From: a candidate division KSB1 bacterium
Lineage (GTDB): Bacteria > Zhuqueibacterota > Zhuqueibacteria > Thermofontimicrobiales > Thermofontimicrobiaceae
Direction of reading: 5' to 3'
DNA: 64,000 nt
NCBI GenBank assembly: GCA_034506395.1
Contig: JAPDPQ010000011.1
Location: forward strand, 1 to 64,000
Shown here: one piece after another, positions 10,810 through 19,407 of the stretch
Position numbering within the stretch: position 1 is the first letter of the stretch
How the letters are laid out: every line of letters starts with the position of its first letter
Position numbers and translations under genes: made by a program
Notes under the pieces: generated by a model
Told to the model about the DNA's origin: nothing
The model's database searches: none
Seen by the model: only the letters and a program-made list of their open reading frames with translations

Positions 10810-10846
10810 AAAATTAAACGGCGGCAACCCAGATGGATTGCCGCCG
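10810..10846 (-). terminator. Rho-independent terminator of the 191-residue barrel gene
   Basis: A perfect 9-bp stem CGGCGGCAA / TTGCCGCCG (10819-10846) with a 10-nt loop is followed, on the minus strand, by GTTTAATTTTTG. It lies 18 nt after the stop codon. Confidence 0.85.
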
Positions 10847-10864
10847 CGCGGAGGGAGTAAGGCT

Positions 10865-11425
10865 CTACCGAATGAACTTATATCCAATCAGAACCGCCCA
10901 GTTGTTCATGCCCATCGATTCGCCGCCTGATTTGCGGGAGACGATATGATAGGTGAACTCGGCGAAGATGCCTTTATCATTGATCACACCACCGCCCAGA
11001 TTGAAGCCGATCGCTGGATCGATATCTGCGGTTTGCGATTCACCATTAGATTCGACTTTCGCATCGCCTATATAATAACCCAATCCAGCTCGAGCAAACG
11101 GCTTGAATTTACCCTGACCAAAGTAGTACTTGCCAAAAGCACCAATAATGGTCTGGCTAAATGTGGTAGTGACCTTAGTATTATAAAATTCAACTTCAAA
11201 TTTGTAGCCAGTTAGCGCTAGATTCAGTTCAGCGCCCGCTTCCAAAGCAGGAGTTACTTTGTAGCCTACCTGTACGCCCAGCGGTATGGTGCCAGCAGCG
11301 CTCTCCTGATTTTCAAAAGCACTCATCCCATATCCTGTCAAAGCGGCCACCGTGAATTGCGATTGTCCAAAAGCAGTCACTGCCATGAGAAGACTACCGA
11401 TAATCAGCGTCATTTTTACTTTCAT
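10865..11425 (-). CDS. Outer-membrane beta-barrel protein (OmpX/OMP_b-brl type)
   Basis: About 186 residues. The start at ATG 11425 is preferred to an upstream ATG at 11440 because AGGAAAG sits just upstream of it. A signal peptide (MKVKMTLIIGSLLMAVTAFG, cut near FGQ-SQ) is followed by alternating hydrophobic/polar strands with aromatic turns (KYYFGQGKFKPFARAGLGYY, NLGGGVINDKGIFAEFTYH) and a C-terminal strand ending in GYKFIR. This fits a small eight-stranded porin-like barrel. It is monocistronic, with its own terminator. No specific function can be assigned. Confidence 0.82.
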   Translation of the reverse strand: MKVKMTLIIGSLLMAVTAFGQSQFTVAALTGYGMSAFENQESAAGTIPLGVQVGYKVTPALEAGAELNLALTGYKFEVEFYNTKVTTTFSQTIIGAFGKYYFGQGKFKPFARAGLGYYIGDAKVESNGESQTADIDPAIGFNLGGGVINDKGIFAEFTYHIVSRKSGGESMGMNNWAVLIGYKFIR

Positions 11426-11568
11426 CGTCTTTCCTTTCATAGATAGATAATTGATTGTTAGTGTGGATTAAATACTTTTTGATTACCAAATGTGAATATC
11501 CTTCCCTAAAAAAATGGTGTTCTGGGGTATTGAAGTTCAAAAGGCACATCCAGTTCCTCTATTCCTCT

Positions 11569-11635
11569 AACCCCTTAATCCCTTAATCCCTTAATCCCTT
11601 ATTGCCTTATTCCTCTCTACTCTTTCACTTTCACC
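11569..11635 (-). repeat. Degenerate octamer array directly after a stop codon
   Basis: On the minus strand the sequence after the TGA of the next gene continues as a run of short degenerate units, ending in about four copies of an 8-mer GGGATTAA. Each unit carries TGA, TAA or TAG. Comparable arrays with different core octamers occur at 46571-46605 and 61369-61421. Confidence 0.7.
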
Positions 11636-13174
11636 TCACCAGCCAAACCGAATCTGCGCAAACATTGAGCCTCGATCGATGAACGTATCGTGGGCATAAG
11701 CCGCATCAAGCTGGACATATTTAAAATCCAGCCCTAATCCTGCGGCCAGATGACGCTGTGCTAAACCACCACGCAGAGCTAAACGATATTGGGGAAGCCG
11801 ATATTCAGTGCCAATTCGAAAGCGATCGACATAGTCATCGAATTTATCGTCCTGAGAGAAAATATCCACCAGATCGAATGAAATATCCCAATTGGGCTTG
11901 AGCGGGTGTAATATGCCGACATTCATTAGCAAGGGTGCTTTCAATTGGAAGGGCACATCGACATTCAACGGCTGATTTTCAATGGTCAAAAGCGTATCGC
12001 CGCTGGGATCAGGATAAAAATTGCCGAGCAGATCAAGCGATCCGACAGCAGGCTTGCCTGTACCGTCGTCCACATAGTATGCATTTACGGGTGTCACAAA
12101 ATTAAATTTGACCGAAGAGGAGATCTCTTTTACGGGTAAGACATTTTGCAAGGAGACGCCGAACTCGGTTCCTGTTTTCTGATAGCGGTACAGTGCGCCG
12201 ACATCGATGGTGAATCCAGTAGCGGATTTTTCGATGTCGGAGCGGGCCTCCTTGAGCACATCTTTGAAATTGTCGGCATCGATGCGCTTCGTAGAAAAAC
12301 GGCGATTGATGACCTTCAGATTGGCACCAAGGTGCAGATTCTCATTAATCGCATAAGCTCTGCCAATGGCTCCGATGATATCCACATAACTCACTGCGAA
12401 CGCCTGAGGTAAGGTGCTTTGAGAGATATTACCCGATTCATCGAATAACGATCCCACAATATTGGCCAGTTCCCGTAGCACATCGACAGTCAGATCCTCG
12501 CTATTTTCGGGAATCTTGAGCGCCAATAGCTTCCCAACCGTCTCTCCAGGTTCGACCTCGAAACCGACCTGGGCATTGCCGTACAGTGAAAATCCCCAAT
12601 TGCCGATCTGTGCCTGGAAACTGGGGAGCATATTTAGACCATGCGTTTGAGGCGATTGGGTATCGCCGACAATATTGTCTAGTAATTGATTAGGGAACTC
12701 TAATGCCCGATTGATTTTTTGGATCGCCAGACGTTGTTGTTCTGCTGTTTGTGCCGAATAATATTCTTTAAACCCATCGGCCAGGAGTTTCAGAAAATCC
12801 CCTTGCTTGAATTCGGTGCGATTGTCTTTTAAAAACGTAGCTGCATCAAACGTGGCTTTGGGCAAGCTTGCCTGGATTGATAGTACGTCGAATGAGGTTC
12901 GTTGGCGGGAGAGCAACGCAGGATTATACATCATGGCGTTGAAAAACCTGCCATTGGCAATCTGGGTATTTCCCATGCCCATCGCTTTCACATCAAATCG
13001 ATTGGGCGACTGAGGAAATTCGATGGGGTCAAGCTTTATGTCCAGAGGGGGGGCAGTTATCTGGTTATAGACAATGTAGCCGCCGCCTGACTGGGAAAGA
13101 CTGGCGCCGTAACTTGAAAAGAAAATAATAATACAAAAAAGCAAGAGAACTTTATAATAAGCGGGATTTTTCAT
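11636..13174 (-). CDS. TraF/PorV-like outer-membrane protein
   Basis: 512 residues. The start at ATG 13174 has GAGGAG 7 nt upstream; an upstream extension of the frame (to 13288) only reads through a MITE-like repeat. A signal peptide (about 1-28, ending SYGASLSQ) is followed by the motif DVKAMGMGNTQIANG...MYNPALLSRQ, typical of the FadL-like TraF_2/PorV barrel families (MGMG...A..YNPA). The remainder has alternating strand patterns and conserved GAIGRAY and GASLQNV-like segments, ending in ...MFAQIRFGW, an outer-membrane C-terminal aromatic. Such proteins can be porins or, for PorV, sorting-domain shuttles. Which applies is undecided. Confidence 0.75.
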   Translation of the reverse strand: MKNPAYYKVLLLFCIIIFFSSYGASLSQSGGGYIVYNQITAPPLDIKLDPIEFPQSPNRFDVKAMGMGNTQIANGRFFNAMMYNPALLSRQRTSFDVLSIQASLPKATFDAATFLKDNRTEFKQGDFLKLLADGFKEYYSAQTAEQQRLAIQKINRALEFPNQLLDNIVGDTQSPQTHGLNMLPSFQAQIGNWGFSLYGNAQVGFEVEPGETVGKLLALKIPENSEDLTVDVLRELANIVGSLFDESGNISQSTLPQAFAVSYVDIIGAIGRAYAINENLHLGANLKVINRRFSTKRIDADNFKDVLKEARSDIEKSATGFTIDVGALYRYQKTGTEFGVSLQNVLPVKEISSSVKFNFVTPVNAYYVDDGTGKPAVGSLDLLGNFYPDPSGDTLLTIENQPLNVDVPFQLKAPLLMNVGILHPLKPNWDISFDLVDIFSQDDKFDDYVDRFRIGTEYRLPQYRLALRGGLAQRHLAAGLGLDFKYVQLDAAYAHDTFIDRGSMFAQIRFGW

Positions 13175-13227
13175 AGTATGCTCCTCATCATTCGATAATG
13201 AATTCAATAATTTTTTATTTTGATTAG

Positions 13228-13388
13228 TTAGTTCTTGTTGCAAAATTATCAAAACACGATAAATTGTCAAGCCTGCGCAGGCAGGCATCTTATTTTTGGT
13301 TGACTAAAGCCTCAGTTAAAAAAGAGATTCCTGCATTCGAATGAATGACATCATTTCTTTTGATTTCCATTTTTGCAACAGAAACTAA
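13228..13388. mobile_element. MITE-like element A, copy 1
   Basis: A 161-bp segment bounded by imperfect 18-bp terminal inverted repeats, TTAGTTCTTGTTGCAAAA and the reverse of TTAGTTTCTGTTGCAAAA (16 of 18 match). A second, diverged copy is at 36627-36790. No transposase is encoded. The inner part contains a GCCTGCGCAGGCAGGC palindrome. It separates the rrf2 gene from the TraF-like gene. Confidence 0.75.
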
Positions 13389-13433
13389 TTAGATTTAAGA
13401 GTCTTTTGTCTTAAATAATATAAAAAAAAATCC

Positions 13434-13447
13434 TTGATGTTAATCAA
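13434..13447. promoter_or_regulatory. FNR-consensus-like palindrome over the rrf2 stop codon
   Basis: TTGATGTTAATCAA matches the TTGAT-N4-ATCAA FNR consensus exactly. It overlaps the rrf2 stop codon and lies 260 bp upstream of the TraF-like gene, with MITE A in between, so activity is doubtful. Confidence 0.35.
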
Positions 13448-13838
13448 TCAACTCTGCAATGCTCTTTTCCGATAGCATTTCATAGATCTCCTCACGGATG
13501 CGTGACCACTTATGGTGCAGATCACAGGGGTGGTGTTCATCGCATCCAGGCATACCAAGAATACACATATTACAAAAACTCAGGCCATCAATGGCATCAA
13601 CAATCTCCAGGGGAGTAATTTGATCAGCGGGTTTGGCCAGGCTCACTCCACCTTTCGGACCTTTGTATGAAATCAAGATTCCTTGTTGGGTTAATTTCTG
13701 TAAAATTTTGACCAGGAAATGAAAAGAGATATTGTTCTTTTCAGCAATTTCTTTAATCGAAACATAAGAATCGCTCTGCTGTCTTGCCAGGTACAGCACC
13801 GCTTGCATGGCATATTGACAAGCGTGAGAAAATAGCAT
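13440..13838 (-). CDS. Rrf2-family transcriptional regulator (NsrR/IscR-like)
   Basis: 132 residues from ATG 13838; a TTG two codons upstream is possible but family members begin MLFSHACQYA. Residues about 10-65 form the winged helix (KEIAEKNNISFHFLVKILQKL recognition region, GPKGGVSLAKP wing). The C-terminal part carries Cys89, 92, 99 and 105 in the pattern C-x2-C-x6-C-x5-C followed by DLH..W. The last three match the cluster-ligating triad of NsrR, IscR and RsrR. It probably binds an Fe-S cluster and senses NO or redox state. A strong promoter with a palindrome over its start site lies upstream, consistent with autoregulation. Its place between NO-related genes favours an NsrR-like role, but this is inference. 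Confidence 0.88.
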   Translation of the reverse strand: MLFSHACQYAMQAVLYLARQQSDSYVSIKEIAEKNNISFHFLVKILQKLTQQGILISYKGPKGGVSLAKPADQITPLEIVDAIDGLSFCNMCILGMPGCDEHHPCDLHHKWSRIREEIYEMLSEKSIAELID

Positions 13839-13866
13839 ATTCAAATTTCACTTTGAATGATATTTC

Positions 13867-13911
13867 AGACATTACTGTCTTAATTATACTCATTATTTTT
13901 TTGAATGTCAA
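13867..13911 (-). promoter_or_regulatory. Promoter and likely operator of rrf2
   Basis: On the minus strand there is a textbook sigma-70 promoter: -35 TTGACA (13911-13906), a 17-bp spacer and -10 TATAAT (13888-13883). Two bases after the -10 lies the perfect inverted repeat AGACA-GTAA-TGTCT (13880-13867), covering the expected start site. Repressor binding there would block transcription. Confidence 0.82.
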
Positions 13912-14247
13912 GGAAAAAATTGATTTCATGAAAATTTTTTCCCAAAATGTCCTTTACCATGCTGGTCATGCAGCCATGGTTAGGCGGAAGGATTCAAAAA
14001 TATCCAAGATAGGATAATGATTTTCTTAGCCTGGGGAAGGCATCGTTAAGTCGAAGAATCTTATCTTTTGTGCGCTGAGAACCTGAGTCGAGTTGGCATC
14101 ACTTTTTATTTTCAAAATATGTTTTATATTGCTTTTTTCTGAGCAAATGATTATCATAAAGCAGCTAATCAATCTTACAGAACCAAAAATAAGTCATCAA
14201 TGAGGCAGCAAGAACAGTATGCTTTTATAACTTTTTAGGGAGAAAAC
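13912..14247. other. Divergent intergenic region
   Basis: No gene-like frame. It lies between rrf2 and the rightward membrane protein/glycosidase pair, whose ribosome site (AGGGAG, about 14238-14243) is visible. I see no clear rightward promoter. Confidence 0.4.
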
Positions 14248-14688
14248 ATGCCCCATTATTATCACCATACCCAAATCGGGTACCTGACGATTTTCATGTT
14301 TGCTGTCTTCTTCACTTTCATGGCATCTTTGATGGCGATCTATGGCTTCAATTGGGTCGGACTGGCCGTAATAATTTTCATGGTCCTTATTCTGGTGCTC
14401 TTTGTCACATTAACGGTTAGAATTAATGCTGATAAGATGGAGATTCATTTCGGGCCAGGCATCATTCGAAAGAAATTCCATTTAAAAGAAATTGAATCTT
14501 GCCGGGTCGTGAAAAATCCCTGGTATTACGGCTGGGGCATTCGGCGGACGCCGCATGGCTGGCTGTATAATGTGTCGGGTTTTCATGCGGTGGAAATTAC
14601 CCTAAACAATGGAAAGAAATATCGGATTGGTACCGATGTTCCCAATGAGCTTGAACAAGCCATCCGACAAACGCTTGAGAAAAGATGA
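14248..14688 (+). CDS. Small membrane protein with PH-like C-terminal domain (paralogue 2)
   Basis: 146 residues, with the same architecture as the protein at 2602-3048: a His/Tyr-rich start, two transmembrane helices, then a soluble PH-like domain with VVKNPWYYGWGI. Long stretches are identical, also at DNA level, which indicates duplication. The ATG is preceded by AGGGAG. The last codon and stop overlap the next ATG by 4 nt (ATGA), so it is translationally coupled to the GH127-like gene. Function unknown. Confidence 0.85.
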   Translation: MPHYYHHTQIGYLTIFMFAVFFTFMASLMAIYGFNWVGLAVIIFMVLILVLFVTLTVRINADKMEIHFGPGIIRKKFHLKEIESCRVVKNPWYYGWGIRRTPHGWLYNVSGFHAVEITLNNGKKYRIGTDVPNELEQAIRQTLEKR

Positions 14689-16397
14689 AGAACTTCAATT
14701 CCCATCAATCTTTCTCGCTGGAAAGCTTTGCTCGCAAAGGCAGCAATTACTATCAGCAAATGGTCGATGCCAATGGTCAGCCATATTTCAACATTTTCTG
14801 GACCGATCCTGCCGAAGCGGCTCACGATTGGCCCGATTTTGCCGATGTGACAGCCCGACAACTGCAGGCTGTTATCATGCTCAGACGGATGACGGGCATG
14901 GAGTTACCCATCGAAAAAATCTGGCTTAATAATTTGCTGGCGCTCATCGATCCAGCATCGGGATTGATTCAACGTCCTAACACTCATTATGCCCACGGCG
15001 ATAACGGCGATTCTTTCCTTGGTGATCAGGCTCTGACTCTGTACGCTCTGGCGACGGCTTATCTGGATAATCCTGATGAAAAACTGAGACTGATTATTCT
15101 AAAATTGATCGCTGGGATAGATCGTTATATCAAAACAACCCGAAAGGAAAAAGATATTTTGATGTTTGGCTTTCTCGTCAAGAGCCTGATAGTCTCCGCT
15201 CGATATTTGCACTCAGAACAGGCATTGGCGTTATCCGCTTGGATCGTTCGCAAAATATTTGATGAAGACCTTCTTTTCACCCCAGATAACCAGTTTCATC
15301 GGGGTAGCCATGTGCACAGCATGTTGCGAACATTGGTCGGCGTGGCGGATTATGCGGTTTATGCTGGTGATCCGATCATCTTTAGCCGGGCAAATTCGCT
15401 ATATCAATCGTTTAAAAAGCTGAGCACCCGCTTTGGCTTCATTCCCGAAGTGGTTCATCGCCAGGGAGACCTGGTCGCCTGTGAGACCTGTGCGCTGATG
15501 GATTACGTCGGGTTGGCCGTGACGCTCGCCAATCATGGTCATAATGAATATTGGGGCGATGTGGAGCGGATCGTGCGCAATCATTTGATTGAAAGCCAGG
15601 TCACAGATGCCTCGTGGTTGCGTTCAGATAATTCTCGGGAAGATACCGAGCAATTCACCTGGCGGGACATTGACAAACGCATGATCGGCGGCTATGCGGG
15701 TTGGAGCTCGCCGACTCACCTCCTCGCTTACGAAGAAACGCTCACTTGGTGGGGTGGCGCTGAGCTGAAAAACAAGATTCGTGCCTTTCAAAATTGTTGC
15801 GCCGGTTCTGGTACTCATGCCCTGTTTATCGCGTGGAAAAATATCGCTCGCTTCGAAGATGATACGCTTTCTATTCATCTCCATCTCGATAAGCTTTTGC
15901 CTCAAGCCGAGATCCGCTGTTATCAGCCATTCCAGGGATTCTTGACCATTCATCTAAAACAATCTTGTTACCTTCAGGTGCGAATTCCAGATTTTGTCTC
16001 TCCACAGCAATTAACAATCGAATCCGATCATCAAGCAATAGAACCAATGGTCTGGAGAAATTTTGTGAGATTGGGCTATCGAGAGGCTGGAGAAATGATT
16101 AAAATTTCCTATCCCCTTCCCATTCGCACCGAGACAGAAATGATTGGCAACCCTGGTTTTCGACAGTATCCATATCAAGTGACCTGGAAGGGAGATACAG
16201 TCCTAAGAATTGAGCCGCTAGGAAAAAATTATGATACCGGCTATTCCGAAGTTGAAGGAAAAGAAGTTCGCTGCTATTATGGTGAACAAGGACCAGGTCG
16301 CTTATATCAGCGAGACGATTGGCTACAAGACAAGCCCGTAACCCTGACTAAGCTATTTCTTGATGATGTAACTTTGGATATCTGGAAAATAAAATAG
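14685..16397 (+). CDS. Six-hairpin glycosidase-like protein (GH127/DUF1680-like)
   Basis: 570 residues without a signal peptide, so probably cytoplasmic. The N-terminal two thirds look all-helical; the segment ACETCALMDYVGLAVTLA near 265-285 and NCCAGSGTHALFIAWKNIARF near 360-385 resemble the ETCA and CC...G motifs of GH127 beta-L-arabinofuranosidases, where the cysteines bind zinc. The C-terminal third is beta-rich. It is translationally coupled to the upstream membrane protein (4-nt overlap), an unusual partner. The level of similarity I can judge by eye supports the fold more than the exact substrate. Confidence 0.68.
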   Translation: MKNFNSHQSFSLESFARKGSNYYQQMVDANGQPYFNIFWTDPAEAAHDWPDFADVTARQLQAVIMLRRMTGMELPIEKIWLNNLLALIDPASGLIQRPNTHYAHGDNGDSFLGDQALTLYALATAYLDNPDEKLRLIILKLIAGIDRYIKTTRKEKDILMFGFLVKSLIVSARYLHSEQALALSAWIVRKIFDEDLLFTPDNQFHRGSHVHSMLRTLVGVADYAVYAGDPIIFSRANSLYQSFKKLSTRFGFIPEVVHRQGDLVACETCALMDYVGLAVTLANHGHNEYWGDVERIVRNHLIESQVTDASWLRSDNSREDTEQFTWRDIDKRMIGGYAGWSSPTHLLAYEETLTWWGGAELKNKIRAFQNCCAGSGTHALFIAWKNIARFEDDTLSIHLHLDKLLPQAEIRCYQPFQGFLTIHLKQSCYLQVRIPDFVSPQQLTIESDHQAIEPMVWRNFVRLGYREAGEMIKISYPLPIRTETEMIGNPGFRQYPYQVTWKGDTVLRIEPLGKNYDTGYSEVEGKEVRCYYGEQGPGRLYQRDDWLQDKPVTLTKLFLDDVTLDIWKIK

Positions 16398-16408
16398 AAA
16401 GATCAAAT

Positions 16409-16432
16409 CTGGACTCAGAATGAAGAGTCCAG
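16409..16432. terminator. Terminator between convergent genes
   Basis: A perfect 8-bp stem CTGGACTC / GAGTCCAG with an 8-nt loop, followed by TATATTTTT on the plus strand and by an AT-rich tract on the other side. It serves the GH127-like gene and perhaps also the convergent gene. Confidence 0.75.
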
Positions 16433-16446
16433 TATATTTTTGAAAA

Positions 16447-17376
16447 TCAAAAATTGAACACAAAATCCACATATGGAATTCCAGGGAAAATCGCCTCTTT
16501 CCCAATCGTGTTCAGCAGCGCCAGATCGACACTGATTTTCTCACCAAAGAATCGTACACCAAAAGACACCAAAGGATTATCTGCACCAGGAATTATCCAG
16601 TTTTCTGAGACCAACGCCAGGCGTCGTGAAATTCGGTGCTCACCGCCTATCATGAACATTGGGTGGTCGGCTGGCTCATCATCGACAAAACCATAGCCCA
16701 TGCCAAAGGTGAGGCTGGAGTTGGTGCTGCCAAGAGTTGTTACCCCATAAAGCAACGATACCAATGGCGAGCGAGCCGCTTTATCTTCTGGATTTATGTC
16801 TTCATCCTCGTCCCAATCTGGAATTTTGATGATTAATGCCCCAATACCGAGATTAAAACTATCTGATGCTTTCAAGCCTATCTTTGGCGTAAAATAAAAA
16901 ATTTGTTTATCGAAGTCCAGGCCAGGAATAAGCGACATGCCACCGCCAATGGTAATATTATTGGTAAGGCCGTAAGCAAAAGCTGGAAAGAGTAAATAAT
17001 AATCAGCAAAATAGCCATCGCCCTTTTTGAGCATTCGGCCCGTGGGAGCAAAAAACAAGCGGGTGGCATTAGGATTGGGAAACCAGTAAACGCCGTCTTT
17101 CATTGTGGCTATCGAAACCATTTCGATATTGGCTATCTTGTCGATCGGAATAGATAACTCTCCGAAGTCAGCTTTGAACCGAATTTCTTGTTCGTTGATT
17201 TCAAGAATGCGTCCGATCATGATCGATTTATCATGAGTAGTAATGATCTGGACGTGGTTAGAATCTGGAATAATTAAATTGTTTTGAACTTGTCTTGAGA
17301 TTTGAGCCTCTAAATGAAATGGGGAGAAGAAAAATAGGTAGATTAAAAATCCCAATACCAAAAGCCGATGCATCAT
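16447..17376 (-). CDS. Outer-membrane barrel-like protein with an Sm-like N-terminal domain
   Basis: 309 residues. A signal peptide (about 1-24, ending LEAQ) is followed at about 40-85 by a small beta domain (HDKSIMIGRILEINEQEIRFKA) of the kind seen as an Sm/SH3-like module in secreted FCB proteins. From about 115 on there are alternating strands (NNITIGGGMSLIPG, FTFGMGYGFVDD-like) ending VDFVFNF, typical of a beta-barrel. No enzyme motif was recognised. Conserved hypothetical. Confidence 0.7.
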   Translation of the reverse strand: MMHRLLVLGFLIYLFFFSPFHLEAQISRQVQNNLIIPDSNHVQIITTHDKSIMIGRILEINEQEIRFKADFGELSIPIDKIANIEMVSIATMKDGVYWFPNPNATRLFFAPTGRMLKKGDGYFADYYLLFPAFAYGLTNNITIGGGMSLIPGLDFDKQIFYFTPKIGLKASDSFNLGIGALIIKIPDWDEDEDINPEDKAARSPLVSLLYGVTTLGSTNSSLTFGMGYGFVDDEPADHPMFMIGGEHRISRRLALVSENWIIPGADNPLVSFGVRFFGEKISVDLALLNTIGKEAIFPGIPYVDFVFNF

Positions 17377-17721
17377 TTAATTCGCCGCCTTCCTAAATGG
17401 ATTGAATATGTGATGGACTATTAACTCAAACCGAACCGCTTTGTGAGTTTTAATGGCATATAACAATATAATAAATTCAGAATAAATTACCAACAAAAAA
17501 AATATTTAAATGCAAAATTAATCGGGATGGACGAGAGCCAGCTTAGATCGCGATGTAACGAAAAAAAAGATTTTGTTTCTTCGTAGGAATTTTTACTTGA
17601 ATTTTATGAGTCGATTTCTTATCTTTATGCCCCAATTCGATAGTTGCAACTGATTTTTGTAAGTGAAGCAAATTTTTCAAAATCACATTATCTTACCACT
17701 CAAATCAGGAGGTTTCGATTC
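17377..17721. other. Divergent intergenic region
   Basis: Very AT-rich (A-runs near 17495 and 17560). It must hold promoters for both flanking genes, but none is clear. The frame extending the next gene upstream to 17644 lacks a ribosome site and is not used. Confidence 0.4.
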
Positions 17722-18462
17722 ATGAGACGTGTTTATCCATCTTTTTTTGCTTATGGAATTCTAATCGTATTGATGTTTGGATTGATGAGTTGTGGTGAGA
17801 AGAAGGCACCGAGAACTGTTGGTGAGGAAATGAAGCTGGCTGCCAGAGATTTCCGACCGACGCTCATGCGCCTCGATACCATTTTAACTGCTGGAGATAT
17901 TCAAGCTGCGCGGGATACTTTGGCGATATTGATGCAAAAATTTGATAAAATCGAGGCTGCGGAGGTGCCAGACAGGTTGAAGGAAAATGCAGCAGAAATT
18001 GAATCACGGATCTCAGCGCTCGCCACATCCTTAGATGAACTCTCGATGGTACTGGATAATCCCAGCCTCACGACAATCGACAGCACCGTGCTCAAAGGAT
18101 ATCAATCGGTGCGAATGAATTTCTCGCGCTTGGGCGGTCTGTTGCGCTTTAGAATCCCTGAGCTGGTGAGCTTTCATGATGAAGTACTCCATGAAATCTG
18201 GCATGAGGCGTATCCGAACAATGACATCGCTGCGATCAAAGCCGCTGTTCCCGCTTTCAAAGAAAAAGCCGCGGCGCTATCCAATATTCAGTGGCCGAAT
18301 GGATTGGGAGCTGATTTAGATAAAACCAAAGCAAAAGTAGTGGAACTGCAAAACGCGGTGAACGCTCTCGATCTTGCCTGCCAGGGCGATGATGCCGAAG
18401 CAATAAAAAAGGCAACCGAAGAAGTCCATTCTTTATACGAAAGCATCGCAAGATCCCTTTAA
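17722..18462 (+). CDS. Helical lipoprotein of unknown function
   Basis: 246 residues. The ATG at 17722 is chosen because AGGAGG lies 9 nt upstream. The signal peptide ends in a lipobox, LMSC, so Cys would be lipidated at about residue 23. The mature protein is predicted mostly helical, with repeated amphipathic stretches (two homologous-looking halves of about 100 residues, each with a ...D/K..AVPAF/ILMQKFDKIE-like helix). No known motif. It is monocistronic with a good terminator. Confidence 0.75.
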   Translation: MRRVYPSFFAYGILIVLMFGLMSCGEKKAPRTVGEEMKLAARDFRPTLMRLDTILTAGDIQAARDTLAILMQKFDKIEAAEVPDRLKENAAEIESRISALATSLDELSMVLDNPSLTTIDSTVLKGYQSVRMNFSRLGGLLRFRIPELVSFHDEVLHEIWHEAYPNNDIAAIKAAVPAFKEKAAALSNIQWPNGLGADLDKTKAKVVELQNAVNALDLACQGDDAEAIKKATEEVHSLYESIARSL

Positions 18463-18475
18463 TGGTATAGCGAAG

Positions 18476-18512
18476 GCCAGCCTTTCCGATCCACTCGATC
18501 TGAAAGGCTGGC
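18476..18512. terminator. Bidirectional terminator
   Basis: A perfect 11-bp stem GCCAGCCTTTC / GAAAGGCTGGC with a 15-nt loop lies between two convergent genes. T-tracts are short on both sides. Confidence 0.75.
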
Positions 18513-19034
18513 TTATCTGCTAAAGAAAGTATGAAACGCATTTCCGTCTACCTGCTGCGACCAGGAACGAAACCCCTGTTTCTTCGCCAGATCGATCAAT
18601 GGCGCAGGCACAAATGGTGTTATCAGTTCATAAATCTCATTTTCTTTCAAGTCTTTCAACTCATTCATGACGCGATTGATCGGTTGTTCCCCAGCTTCGA
18701 TGATGGGTCTGGCATCCAATCGCTGAGTAATCCGCTTGGCGTCCAACCATTCGGGCGGCGTCGAATGATCGAGACCCTCGGTTTCAGAAGCTATTTCAGC
18801 AGGAGCCATCCCCACTTTAGACCGAAGAGTATTGATCAAGCTCCCCAAATTTACATCGCCGATTTGCGCCACCTGCCGCAGCGTTGCGACTTTGGAGATC
18901 GTTTTGCGCAGGATAGGGTTTTGCAGCTTCTTAAATGCCGGCGCTAGTTCAATCAATACTTGTTCCAATTCTGGATACGCATCCAATAGCGCGCCAACCT
19001 TTGTCTCTGGAGTTATAAGAATTTGATCTGGCAT
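18513..19034 (-). CDS. DUF1858 + DUF2249 protein (ScdA/RIC N-terminal-like)
   Basis: 173 residues. Residues about 4-65 are a DUF1858 domain (ITPETKVGALLDAYPELEQVL, then NPILRKTISKVATLRQVAQIG), the module found at the N-terminus of ScdA/YtfE-type iron-centre repair proteins. Residues about 97-170 are a DUF2249 domain (LDARPIIEAGEQPINRVM, PAPLIDLAKKQGF). It lies downstream of the DUF438-hemerythrin-PAS gene on the same strand, although 373 bp and a MITE separate them. Together the two look like the parts of a split RIC system for nitrosative damage; this is inference. The start has AAGGTGA upstream. Confidence 0.85.
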   Translation of the reverse strand: MPDQILITPETKVGALLDAYPELEQVLIELAPAFKKLQNPILRKTISKVATLRQVAQIGDVNLGSLINTLRSKVGMAPAEIASETEGLDHSTPPEWLDAKRITQRLDARPIIEAGEQPINRVMNELKDLKENEIYELITPFVPAPLIDLAKKQGFRSWSQQVDGNAFHTFFSR

Positions 19035-19072
19035 ATCATATCACCTTATTCAATTGAGGTTATTGAATCATA

Positions 19073-19130
19073 GGAGTTGAGTAAGTTAAATGAGTTGAGC
19101 ATGTTGAGTGAGTTGAGTGCGTCAGGTGAA
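19073..19130. repeat. Degenerate GAGTTGAG-type short repeats
   Basis: Seven or so imperfect copies of a 6-8 bp unit around GAGTTGAG lie upstream of the DUF1858 gene. They resemble the octamer arrays elsewhere in the window but do not touch a stop codon. Confidence 0.5.
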
Positions 19131-19197
19131 CAAGTGATATTTCCTTCAGGCAATTTAACAAATAAAAATCATCCTCACTCATCGCTCGCATCCTACT

Positions 19198-19358
19198 TAG
19201 TGTCTGAATGAAAACTCATCAATTATTCGATTTGCTGTCATTGCAAGGCGTTTTTTGCCGAAGCAATCTCATCACTTTGTTCCTATAATTTAGAAAATGG
19301 CTTCGCTTCGCCCGCAATGACAGTATTAGAAAAAAAACGGCATTTTCGTTCAGCACTA
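19198..19358. mobile_element. MITE-like element B, copy 1
   Basis: 161 bp with terminal inverted repeats TAGTGTCTGAATGAAAA and the reverse of TAGTGCTGAACGAAAA. Inside is a second inverted repeat, TGTCATTGC...GCAATGACA. Copy 2 at 58911-59058 has the same ends but a different core. No coding capacity. Confidence 0.72.
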
Positions 19359-19407
19359 GTTAACAACTTATCTTACCTAATTGATCAACATACTCAACCC
19401 CTAAACT

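Noticed and set aside
13175-13288. N-terminal extension of the TraF-like protein (38 codons)
   Set aside because: It reads through MITE A, has no ribosome site, and a GAGGAG-preceded ATG at 13174 starts a normal signal peptide.
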